A stretch of 64,000 bases of DNA from Lasiosphaeris hirsuta (lineage: Eukaryota > Ascomycota > Sordariomycetes > Sordariales > Lasiosphaeriaceae): contig JAUKUA010000002.1 of the NCBI GenBank assembly GCA_030549175.1, forward strand, positions 1,736,001 through 1,800,000, given 5' to 3'. Position numbers and translations under genes: made by a program. Below the pieces are notes generated by a model, which did not search any database, was not told where the DNA came from, and saw only the letters and a program-made list of their open reading frames with translations. How positions within the stretch are numbered: the stretch's first letter is position 1; each line of letters begins with the position of its first letter. This document shows positions 11,228 to 20,572 of the stretch, piece by piece.

Positions 11228-11841
11228 CGAGGACGCACAAGGGAGTTTATTGCAAAGAGCAGCAAACATATAGCCTCGCCGATGGTGGGAAACAACAATA
11301 CTGTTATTAGTCGAGTTCAACATGGAACGATACGCTCATCTTCTGCTTGAGGGTATATTAAGGGAATTAACGGCTATATTAAACCTGGCATTAGTCTCGA
11401 TCTTCGAGATGGGCAAGGCACATAGTCTGGTATTACCAAGTCTTATAATAATTCTTGAAGACACTGGAAATTCGGCCAAGACTTCAGCGGTTACTAAATA
11501 ACTTGAAATTGGGAAATTTAGTAACCGCCAGCGGAGTGGCAGAATTGAACAAGATCTGCAGGCCACGATCGCGAAGCCCAATAATAAACCTGTCGTGAAG
11601 GTCTCTGGACAATCATTTCCACACCGCCTTCCCAATTGGGCCTACGTCTGTCTTCTGCCACTATTCTGCCACCCCTCTTCCTTTCTGTCGAATAAGGGTG
11701 TGTATATGCCCTTATTGACCTTCCAGGACCTTCCACGTCTACGTGCCTGCTGACTTGGCCGACCAAAATGTTGTTGCTAAAAGGACACAGTACCCAACAT
11801 ATTTGCTGCCGCCCACAAAAGCCGACACTAAGCCTCTCGAC
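11228..11841. other. Intergenic between the patatin relic and the F-box gene
   Basis: No gene seen. Contains the perfect inverted repeat at 11487-11528 and AT-rich DNA. The last 100 bases are the open upstream part of the F-box frame and probably its 5' UTR. Confidence 0.4.
11487..11528. repeat. Perfect 13-bp inverted repeat with a 16-bp spacer
   Basis: GCGGTTACTAAAT at 11487-11499 is the exact reverse complement of 11516-11528. The spacer (11500-11515) is AT-rich. It could form a hairpin in RNA or DNA, or be the ends of a very small decayed element. The outer bases do not pair. Confidence 0.85.
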
Positions 11842-13452
11842 ATGACGCGGATTCGGTGCATCTTGAAACTCGGCATATGCCTGCCTCTTGGCGGCGGAAG
11901 GGGCCAAGAGGTGGAGAAGCGCCAAGAAGAAACCGAGGCCCAAAAGCCCCAACCACAACCCTCACAACGAGAGGACCAAAAGATGCTGGTGTTACAGCGG
12001 CTGGAGCGCACTATGGACCCCCTCATCGCGGCCCAGGTCTATAACAGGGACTACAGTCCCATATATCGGTTGCCCACAGAGCTCTTACTTCAGGTCATTG
12101 ACAACTGTTTGGCTAGTGGCGACCAGCTCATCTCCGAATGCCTCCGCCGCGTCTCCAGGAGATTCCGGCTACTTATCGACAATCATTTCCTAAGGTCTAA
12201 TCCCTTCAAGTTCACAATCGATAGCCCGGATCCGCGGATATACCTAAAAAGGAAGTTGGAATTCATCCCGCGAATTCAGAGAGACGGGTTATGCACCAAG
12301 TGCAAACTCTACCGGGACTCATCCCGCCCCAGGTATATAAATCGAGTCCGCGTCCTCTATTTCAGAGAATGCGAATTTGGAGGCGGTTTTTATATGTTGG
12401 GGGGGTCACTAGGGCGCCCCAAGCTCCACTGCGGCGGCTGCGGAGCTCACCACCATAAAGCAACCTTTGCCGCATCGGAGCAGGGGAAGTCCAAGAAGCG
12501 GCGGCAGTGCCTCGGCCGGCAAGGGAGCGTCCGGCTGTGCGACCACGTCTCCCTCTACTGGCACGTCATCGAGCGCCACATCACCGACTGGCAGCAGCGC
12601 GGGAGCCCAGGGGGCTGGGAGGGCTGCTTCGACGACTTCCTGGTCGAGTGCCAGGACCCAAGCCACGATAGCCCGCGTTGTGCCCCGGGACGCGTCCCGA
12701 CCTGGCCGCGCGCCCGTCTCCGCAGGGCCTCTGGCGACTCGTGGAGGGACCGGATCGTCCTCCATCTTGAGTGGGCCCCCCACAGCGGCCCCGACGCCTT
12801 CGGGCTGACACGGCCGTACAAGCAGGCGCTCGCCTCGGACCTGCGGTCCCTTTTTCGCCAGTACCGCCGGGGCGCAGCCAGCTGCTTCTTTCCTTCGTGC
12901 GGGTGGGACCCGCTGCCGGAGATGGCGTGCTTCAGTCCCAATGTGTGCGGCTGCGTCTACTATGAGACGGGTGGCGAGACGGGTGGCGAGACGGTCGGCA
13001 TCGGCGGCCATGTGGTCGCGGACTTGTTTACTATATTCCGGGAATGTGGTGACTCGGGGTTGCCCAGGTGCCCCGGCGGAAGCAATCATTCTTGCTGGGG
13101 GGCTACGGCTCCCATGTCGGGAAAAAATACGACGCACATCTCGATGGATGTTCATCCGGCCGGGGGGACGGGCGGATCCGTGTGTCTCGTGACTACATAT
13201 GAGCGCGAGATCATGGTATGCCACGACACACAGCAAGGCAAGCTGAGCCCCTCGCACTGGTGGCTCCATGCCATGGATCCTACGACATACCCCCGTCCGC
13301 CACGTCTCTTTTCGCTGCCTCTGTGCTGGGACGAGAACTGTACAAACTATCGTCGAAAACCGGCATTTTCTTCGTGCCATGGTGGTGAAAAGCTCAATTG
13401 GGAGTGTATAAAGGACTGGGGCGAGGTGGACGGTTGCCGAGCAGCAGAGTAA
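11842..13452 (+). CDS. F-box protein with a cysteine-rich C-terminal region
   Basis: The frame is open from 11743, but the first in-frame ATG is 11842, giving 536 residues. An F-box-like segment (YRLPTELLLQVIDNC, then ECLRRVSRRFRLL) lies at about residues 72-115, where such proteins dock to SCF ubiquitin ligase adaptors. The remainder is rich in paired Cys and His: CTKCKLY, CGGCGAHHH, CDHVSLYWHVIERH, CFFPSCGW, CGCVYYETGG. This suggests zinc binding and perhaps substrate recognition. A GGETGGET repeat reflects a tandem 12-bp duplication at about 12968-12990. No intron is needed; the stop is TAA. It stands alone between transposons. F-box assignment is fair, substrate unknown. Confidence 0.65.
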   Translation: MTRIRCILKLGICLPLGGGRGQEVEKRQEETEAQKPQPQPSQREDQKMLVLQRLERTMDPLIAAQVYNRDYSPIYRLPTELLLQVIDNCLASGDQLISECLRRVSRRFRLLIDNHFLRSNPFKFTIDSPDPRIYLKRKLEFIPRIQRDGLCTKCKLYRDSSRPRYINRVRVLYFRECEFGGGFYMLGGSLGRPKLHCGGCGAHHHKATFAASEQGKSKKRRQCLGRQGSVRLCDHVSLYWHVIERHITDWQQRGSPGGWEGCFDDFLVECQDPSHDSPRCAPGRVPTWPRARLRRASGDSWRDRIVLHLEWAPHSGPDAFGLTRPYKQALASDLRSLFRQYRRGAASCFFPSCGWDPLPEMACFSPNVCGCVYYETGGETGGETVGIGGHVVADLFTIFRECGDSGLPRCPGGSNHSCWGATAPMSGKNTTHISMDVHPAGGTGGSVCLVTTYEREIMVCHDTQQGKLSPSHWWLHAMDPTTYPRPPRLFSLPLCWDENCTNYRRKPAFSSCHGGEKLNWECIKDWGEVDGCRAAE

Positions 13453-13664
13453 CCATTCCGCTGCTGTGGTCCCTTTTGCTCACGAGACGAGACCCGTGCG
13501 ATCTCGGAAGGACAAGGGCGCTTCAATAGTATCATGTACAAACCCTAACCTTCCCCCCTTAATAACTATAAAATACTTAACTAGTAACTATCCATATATA
13601 ATATCTAATCGCTAACAGTAGGTACCTAGTAGGAGAAGGCCCCCTCTGGTCATCATTAAAACTA

Positions 13665-13693
13665 GAAGTTTTGTCCCCACAACCGAACGACCC
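13665..13693 (+). repeat. Left terminal inverted repeat of the Fot1-type element
   Basis: 29 bp, exact reverse complement of 15516-15544, preceded by TA. Confidence 0.9.
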
Positions 13694-13782
13694 AACAACT
13701 TAACATGATCTGCGAATACACCCCCTTCCATTCAAATGTCCAAAACATCCACAACGCCAGTAATTTCTATTGTACAAAATGC

Positions 13783-15416
13783 TTACTGCATGTCCTCGAC
13801 CTCACGAACACTCTGCGGGCCACATACGATCATTTCCTGTGCCTGATCAACGACAGGTTGTAGATCTTCCGGGGTGGCCGCCCTCCTCCGCTTTAGAGGC
13901 CTACGTGAAGCTTCCTAGGCCTTGACAATCTCTCCTATTCTTACAAACTTATCATTTCGATCCTCACGAACCCTCTTGCGAGTGTGAGGCTTCACAGCGC
14001 GAAAATCCTCTTCCAAGCGCCCCATTTTGGCCTGTAAAATGGCCCTCTCGGTGTTAGATTGGTCTAGTACCTTCCCAGCCTTTGCAAGAAGGCCCCTAAC
14101 GGTACGATTACTAGGGCTCACGTGGCCTCTAGCCTTCCCCAGAGCCCTAAGAATATCTAGAGACTTCTTTGGTATTGTGAAGATCCCCTCTTCTTAAGTA
14201 GGTATAGCCTCAGGGGTTAGGGGTCGCTCTGGCGGGGGGGGGGGGAGTCTCCTATTAACGCTTGAGGGTCATCTAAAACCTTCTGGGGGTTAAAAGGCCA
14301 TATCTCAGCTTTGTTGAAGCCGCTACGTATATTACGGTCTGTACAGCTACGTTGGGAGGCCTCCCTGTAGGTGAGGAGGAAGCGTTGTTTATTAGCCGGT
14401 ACCGAGGCTAAACAGCCAACTAGACAAAGAGTTAACTTGTGAAAGTAGGTCTTTATAGGGCTGAAAACGCTACGATCCATAGGCTGTGTTTTGTGAGAGG
14501 TATGAGGTGGTAGAAATAAGAGGAAAGCCTTATTGCTGAAGGCCGTGAACATGAAATCGTCGGTATCGTGGCTAGAGTACTCGTCGAGTATAAGAAGGCG
14601 CCATTGGTTAGGGTCTGAGGGTTTCGTTTCTGGTATATATACCTCCTTGAGCTACTTCAAAGCTATCGCGGTATTAGAGAAGCCTGTAAGGGAGTAGTCG
14701 TATTTCCAATCGCGAAGTTGCTTCTAGTTTTCTATAAAAGGGAGGAACCATTGTGCCTGAAGCGAGGCCCCCGTCAAGACTACCACCGGCGTGAGCCTTA
14801 CACCCACTACTGTCCCTGCTTCTAGAACAGAGACCCACGTGGTTGATTTGCCGGACTGAACGAGGGCTCTATTAGTGAGAGAATCGCCTATAACAGACCC
14901 AGCGGCTGTCTCGGTCTCTTGCATGCCGTATTCGTCCATATTGACCATGTGATAGGGGAGGATATTTTTGGATTCGATTTGGTACTTTAACCGGGCGTAG
15001 AAATCCTCGTATTTGGCCCTGGTAGAACCTTCGTTTCTCTCCGTATCCAACAAGGAACTTCTCTTCACTTTGACACGTGAATGCCTTCGTAGAAAGCGGT
15101 CTACCCAACGTTGGCTGAGTGGCTGGAAAACACCAGCTTTGCTGAGGATTAACTCGGCCATTCTTTTGACTTTGGCCTTGGAGGGAGCTCGGCCAGCGGC
15201 TTCCTCATTGAGGCACCATTCAACAAGGAAGGTTTCCTCTTGCGGAGAGAGCTTCATGGAGGTTAATTTAGCCTCCTTCTTGCTCACGGCGCCGTGGGTC
15301 CGGCCATGGAGCGTTGCCGGTACAACTCCCCAGTTCTTTGCCGCCTGCCGCAGCGATGTGCCGGAATCGATTTCGTCGAGCGCTGACTGAATCTTCTGCT
15401 CATGTATTGAAGCCAT
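13783..15416 (-). pseudogene. Fot1/pogo transposase, nonsense-mutated
   Basis: Starts at ATG 15416. Helix-turn-helix and CENP-B-like DNA-binding parts come first (IQSALDEIDSGTSLRQAAK, WGVVPATL, then RWVDRFLRRH), followed by the DDE region (MVNMDEYGMQE, then LDEYSSHDTDDF, LFLPPHTSHKTQPMDRSVF). The frame is cut by TAG where Trp is expected at PFIEN-x-KQLRDW (about 14724) and at LK-x-LKEV. The tail (SNRTVRGLLAKAGKV, then REDRNDKFVRIGEIVKA) runs on to a natural TAA at 13783-13785, past a long C run near 14236 that disturbs the frame. TGG-to-TAG changes point to RIP. Transposase is lost, though the ends remain intact and could be moved in trans. Confidence 0.85.
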
Positions 15417-15515
15417 CTTAAATTTGGTGAGGATTGGGGTGGAATTGGGAGAGTTGTGGTGTTTGGAAATAGGGGGGGTGGTCGGCGATGCATGGTAGAG
15501 ATTGTGATCGGCAGG

Positions 15516-15544
15516 GGGTCGTTCGGTTGTGGGGACAAAACTTC
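15516..15544 (-). repeat. Right terminal inverted repeat of the Fot1-type element
   Basis: 29 bp, exact reverse complement of 13665-13693, followed by TA at 15545-15546. Confidence 0.9.
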
Positions 15545-15797
15545 TAGTATGTTAATAGTATGTTCACATTAACTTTTTCTCTTTTTCCTTGTCAAAGTAG
15601 ATTATATCGCAACGTACACATATTCCATATATCCTACCTATCCACATAATAAAAAAAGCGAAAAAACAGTATCTATTATGGTTAGTCATAATAATTAGGC
15701 ATAACGTAAATTCCTGCATAGCGAGCTGGCCCTTTAGCCACCTCAACTGAACTCCCGTGTAATACTATAGTACTATAAAGCAAATAATCAATTGAAA

Positions 15798-16640
15798 CTA
15801 CTCGGAATCCGATTCCTCATCCATTTCTGCATTCTCCTGGCACATACGAGAATTATGTCCGGTTTTACCGTAGTTACCCAGTGTCGCGAACCTCCGGCGT
15901 GCCTCTTCGCACGACCACTCCCACGCTGCATTTCTTTCTCTTACTCTGCCTGTGTATCCATTTCCGCCAAAATATTACCTATATCCTATATAATCAGTGG
16001 TCCTCCTGCCTTGATATGCCTTTGTTAGCCCTCCGGCGTTTACTTGGTGCTGCATTCGCCTCCTTAACCTCTCGAACACGATCCTTCATTAACACTATCT
16101 CGTGTATAACCTTCATCGTATCCTTTACAATTTAGTCAAGGGCCCCAAGAATTGGTGTCGGAGAGTTACCTTAACGCCTGGTAATACGATCCTTGATGTG
16201 CGTTGATTGAAGGGAGGCCTCAGTTGCATTCTGTGGCGTTTTAGAGACCCAAGTGTCGTGTACGATCTCAGGAGAGGCAGGCGTACGAAACTTCATATCC
16301 AGCTGGGAAATCACCCTCTCTGGGCTAAATGGAACAAGCCCTACCCCTCGAAATCTTCCTCTTACGTTTTCGGGCAGAAAGGTCGCGCTAAATGCGTTAT
16401 AAAAGGCGAGAAAGCAGTCTGGTTTTGTGATGTGGTGGATATAGCTGCGTATGAGTTTTTCGATTTCCTTGCTGTACGACTGCTTTCACACGATAAAACA
16501 CTCAAGATTAAGCGGCTAGAGTAGATAAGATGAGTGTGGAGGCATATAAAGTGTTATCTGACACTTTTGGAGCGGAGCAATGGAAAAGGGGAGTGATGGA
16601 ATTGAGTACGTTCTTACTAGGTGAGGTATAGTTAGCTGTA
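15798..16640 (-). pseudogene. C-terminal relic of a second pogo-family transposase
   Basis: Read on the minus strand with frame jumps, this gives: LYMPPHSSYLL, PLNLECF, KEIEKLIRSYIHHITKPDCF, LPENVRGGFRGVGLVPFSPE, RVISQLDMKFRTP, WVSKTPQNATEASLQS, SPTPILGALD, EANAAPSKRRRANKG, and a zinc-knuckle tail (GKTGHNSRMCQE) ending EESDSE plus TAG at 15798-15800. This is the layout of the C-terminal half of DDE_1/pogo-type fungal transposases (MPPHSSHLLQPLD, GLVPF, RRRAKK, GHNxRTC). It differs from the neighbouring Fot1 element, which has no such knuckle, so it is a different family. The N-terminal half and termini were not found. Confidence 0.65.
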
Positions 16641-17220
16641 TGTCGAAACAGACGCGTATAAACACATTATAACAAATCTAGAGGCTTTTATTTAACTTTA
16701 AGCCGGAACATTAGACAAGGCGCGAAGGTCGAAGGCTGACAGACAGGCCTGACTACTGACCATCGGAATCTAGTTTCATTGGGCACAACTGGTCGCGACC
16801 ACCACCTTGGCCTTATGGGAGGTTGGAGAGAACGAAACCCGGTTGGCTGAACCTAGGAAAACTGGGCGAGCATGGCGGCTGATCATGGGAAAGCCAGAAC
16901 CTGTAATCTCTAGATCACCAATCATTGAAGCCGCTGGATAAATCTAGGTATCTTGTATTTAGCACATAAATGGAGAATAACAGCATTCTTGACGTAAGGA
17001 GAGAGCTGGCCATGCCTTCTTCGACACGACCTTAAAAGAATTATGGACTGAACTTATTGTGAATTCGAGATGTTACCCCATTGGGATGCTTTGCCTCCTG
17101 AAAGACCATTTTGTTACATAAAAATTACTAGAGAATTGAATGTTGTGGGCATTTTGATGGGGGAGCGGGGGGGGAGGGGGGTCCAAACTTCTAGACCTAA
17201 CAACCTTCGACAATATCCGG
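16641..17220. other. Intergenic, no gene recognised
   Basis: Degenerate sequence between the pogo relic and the 3' end of the LysM gene. A G-rich run near 17160-17180 precedes the LysM stop codon on the plus map. Nothing else supported. Confidence 0.35.
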
Positions 17221-19235
17221 TTACGTCGGGCCGGGAGGGGTGACGGGGTCCGTCCCAAGCGTGCCGCCTACTCCGTTGATACAGAGCGGGCGCTCGTCAG
17301 TCGCCGCGAGACCAGCATACAGGCCGGCATCGCAGTCGGCTTCGCTGCTACCGATCCACGAGTTCCAGCTAACCAGGTCGCTCACGGTAAAGTTCTTACT
17401 GTGGACGATATCCTCGCAGAGGTAGTTGCCGGCGTCGAACCCGCTAAGGAGAGTAAAGCAGGAGCAGGTATCAATGGTGCCGGGCTCTAGCGCTGTTGTT
17501 ATATTATTGAGGCATTCGCCCCCGAGGGTATCGCTCTCTACGCTCGTGTTAGCAATCGGTTACTTCCCTAGCTGGGAAAATAAATCTCACCCGTAGCGTT
17601 GCTGTGCGCCACGCAATACCGGTAGCCCGGCTGCAGCTGGCAAGGGTTCAACACTTCGAGACTCGGGTTCCATGCGAAAAAGTCTTGGAGGAGCGCGTTG
17701 TGCGCGGCGCTCACATAATCGCAAGAGTTGACCGTCTTGGTGAGAGAAGGCACATCTGTCTGCTCGGACTGATCTCTCGGGATGGGGATGGGCCTGTGTT
17801 GGGCAAACCGGAGACATCCGTCCGCCTCAGCGTGCGAGCCGGGGGCCAGCGGAAGCACGACGATCGGCGTGGCACTTGGCGCGACAGTTTGATGAGGCGG
17901 CCGTGTGGTGGTGACATAGTTGGAAGGCGTCAAGGTGTATGGAGGAGTAGTGGAATAGGGGTAGCTGGGGTACGTGTTGACGTCGCCGACGGCCTTGACG
18001 CAGTACGATGTCTCGAGCCAGAGATTGGTGCAGTTGGGATGGTCGACCGAGGGGTTGAGAAAGAAGAAGTCGCGTACCTCGATGCCGCTCCGAACCGAGA
18101 TGAGCTGGCAGTAATCGCCAGCTTGGATCTCGTACCAGCCGGCGCACTGTTGGTGCGACTCGGCCTTTGCGTTTGGAGGGCGGGGGACTGTCGTGGGAGG
18201 TGGCTGAGTTGAGGTGGACGGCGCCGTGGTGATTGTCGTCACGCCTTCTAGGCTTCTTCCGGGCGGGCTGATGCAGATCTGATCCCCATACATGGAGTCG
18301 ATGTTGGTACACAGGGGGTTGATGTTCGGGTTCCAGGTCAGCAGATCGTGAGGCCTCAAGCCGGGTATGGCCGCGAGGATATCTGCGCAGGTGTCGTCCC
18401 ACTGGACGCGGTACAAGGTGCACGGCTCCGGCAGGCACAGAGCCTTCCCGGGGACCAGGTTGGCGCATCCAGGCCAAGCTTGACTGGCCCTGATGACCGA
18501 GTGGGTTGACACACGCTTCGCGGCGGCGATCGAGTCGCACGTGTCCCCGGGCTGGATCATGTACGGCAACGCACACGTCGCAGCCCCCGTGGGGGACGGG
18601 TGCGGCTTCGTGCTGACGGCATACGGGGCGGGCGAGGTGATGTCGTAGCCGGCCGCCCCACAGCTTGCCGTCTGAGACTGGAAGTCGGCGGCAAATCCAG
18701 CATCATAGCCAAATGGCGAGTTGAGCAGAATGCTACCTACGCCAAGGGCGCAGCAGGAGCAACCGTCGACCGTAGTTCCATTGGCGAGGTTGTCGAGGTA
18801 GATCTCATCACAATACAGGCCCGAGACGCTGTCCTTTGCGCAGGAAACGTCATAGGCATGAATCATGCGGTCGATGGTGTATGCCGCCGGGTATACCACA
18901 CGGCCCACCGCGATGACGTCCGTGTTGGCCGCGCAGCCCGAGGCAATGATGCTACGGACTGATGTCAGCGACGACCTACAGCCGGGAGTGCATAAAGCGT
19001 CGAGCATGGAGGACGCCAGGCGAGGCATCTCGACCGAGTTCACAGCCAGGAAGCCCGGGCAACTCTGCACTGTCGTGTTGAGCGCTTCATAGCACTGCTC
19101 GCTGAGCCCCGGGTAGGCGTCATGACCGAGCGTCACATCGGTGAATTGCTGGCTATTTGCAACACCCGCAATGGAGAGAATGCCAACAGCATGGGCAAAT
19201 TCCCAAGAGCGTAGGGGGGGCCACATGAGCTCCAT
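17221..19235 (-). CDS. Secreted LysM-domain protein, two exons (about 653 residues)
   Basis: Exon 1 is 19235-17591 and exon 2 is 17537-17221. The 53-base intron 17538-17590 has GTGAGA and GTAG ends and a GCTAAC branch site. Without it the frame would stop early at 17568; with it the phases match and the frame ends at TAA 17221-17223. A signal-peptide-like N-terminus is followed by a Cys-rich domain (residues 40-200). LysM modules come next: YMIQPGDTC at 225, YRVQWDDTC at 275, WYEIQAGDYC at 367, and weaker ones at about 504 (NSCDYVSAA) and in exon 2 (DTCSCFTLLSG, CEDIVHSKNF, LVSWNSWIG). Pro/Ser/Thr-rich linkers lie between. LysM domains bind chitin; secreted forms shield fungal walls or mask chitin fragments. 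It is divergent from the chitinase at 20573, a pairing known for subgroup-C chitinases. Confidence 0.8.
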
Positions 19236-20572
19236 TGCCTGGTAATGTTCAAAATCAGTGACTGAGTGAGATTGTATGTTGAAACGAGTGTAAGTGGTAA
19301 GGAACGAGAATGAGACCCGGGGACCTCATTCTCAAGAAAAGGACGAGGTGAACATAACTTGACCTGACCCAGTTTAAGCCCGTTTGGAGTCTCCTCTCCG
19401 CTTCGCGAATTCACCTGTCTCATCCGCCTCCCCATCCTTGTACACATGGTAAAAGACTCGGCGAGTACGATTAGTTCTCCCCGATCGTGTAGGTACATGA
19501 ATACTACGAGTAAGGTAGGTATGCCAAAAAAGTAAAAGCCACGTCGGACAGCGGTAAATTGCGACCTCGGGCTGTCACCAACAGCAGGATGAGTCACGAA
19601 ATGCCTTATTTCGGGGGCAACCTAGCGAAACCAGGTATCTTGCATTTACAATCCAGTCCTGGTTCATTTGTTCGCGTGTTACGAAAACAGGGTTATTAAG
19701 AGTCTGAACCTATACCTAAACCCTATTGAATATTTACAATATCCTGCTTTAATGTGTCTTGACTGTCTAGTTTTCTGTCAAGAGTGTGGCTCAGTCCAAC
19801 TGGATTTGACTGGCTAGTATCACCTGCTGGATTATAGAACATCAAAACATGGCCCTGCCCCGGCCGTCATGCCTTTTGGCAAACAGACCTTGGAAAGAAC
19901 ATCGGCTGAACCTGAGTGAAACAAAGGGGCAGTACAATCACACTGAAACCCTTTGTCTTTCCATTTGATCACTACAAGTCAACCAGGTTCACACCCCCTC
20001 GGGCTGTGTCACACACATAGACTCCACCCCTAATCCACGGCAATAGGGATGTCACCACACGATTCCTAGGCAGCCATTGGTATAGAGTCACTTTTGGGGT
20101 TTTCCTCGTACGCCAGTGCAACCCTGAGATCAGCACAGTTTCAAATATCAATACCAAGTAGGTGATCAATATGTTACAACTCAATTTACTCTGCATACTT
20201 GGCAGCATGTAGGCCTAGACGCTGTAGCCAGGTTACCAGTCTCGCACCTGACCGGATATTGAAGCCGAATTTGTTTGGCCATGGTGTCAGTGGATACTTA
20301 CTATCCATTCAATTCACCCCTGTGAGGTGCGGAGCCGAACCCGAGGACTTCACGGTCTGTTATGGCGACGTCTTGGCCCGGTCGGTCTTCGACGTCCACC
20401 AAGCCCCGGGCGTGCCTGTTGGGGCATTACAGTTTAAGAGCGTCCTCTCGCCCGATACGGTCCCGGTATATACCTGTACCAGGACGTCCAATGAGGTCCA
20501 ACTCTCCCTCTCTCGTTTGAGGCCGTCGTCGTCTACTCATTTTGCGAACAAGTCCTAACTTCTGATATCAGT
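19236..20572. promoter_or_regulatory. Shared divergent upstream region of the LysM and chitinase genes
   Basis: A 1.3-kb gap between two divergent genes of linked function, so probably a bidirectional control region. A TATA-like GTATATAC lies near 20468-20475, about 100 bases before the chitinase ATG. A 119-codon frame at 20199-20558 has no family features and is treated as leader sequence. No transcription-factor site can be assigned with confidence. Confidence 0.45.

Larger units (their letters stand above)
13665..15544 (-). mobile_element. Complete Fot1/pogo-type Tc1-mariner element (1880 bp)
   Basis: The element is bounded by TA dinucleotides (13663-13664 and 15545-15546), the expected target duplication, and by 29-bp inverted repeats that match perfectly (13665-13693 and 15516-15544, beginning GAAGTTTTGTCCCC and ending CGACCC). 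Its length matches Fot1-like elements. The single transposase gene on the minus strand is broken by TAG codons. Confidence 0.9.

Noticed and set aside
12409..13380. 323-codon open frame on the minus strand
   Set aside because: Antisense to the F-box gene; Arg/Ala/Pro-rich shadow composition without motifs.
17604..18212. 202-codon open frame on the plus strand
   Set aside because: Shadow of the LysM gene on the opposite strand.
20199..20558. 119-codon frame just upstream of the chitinase
   Set aside because: No recognisable domain and better explained as leader or promoter of the chitinase.
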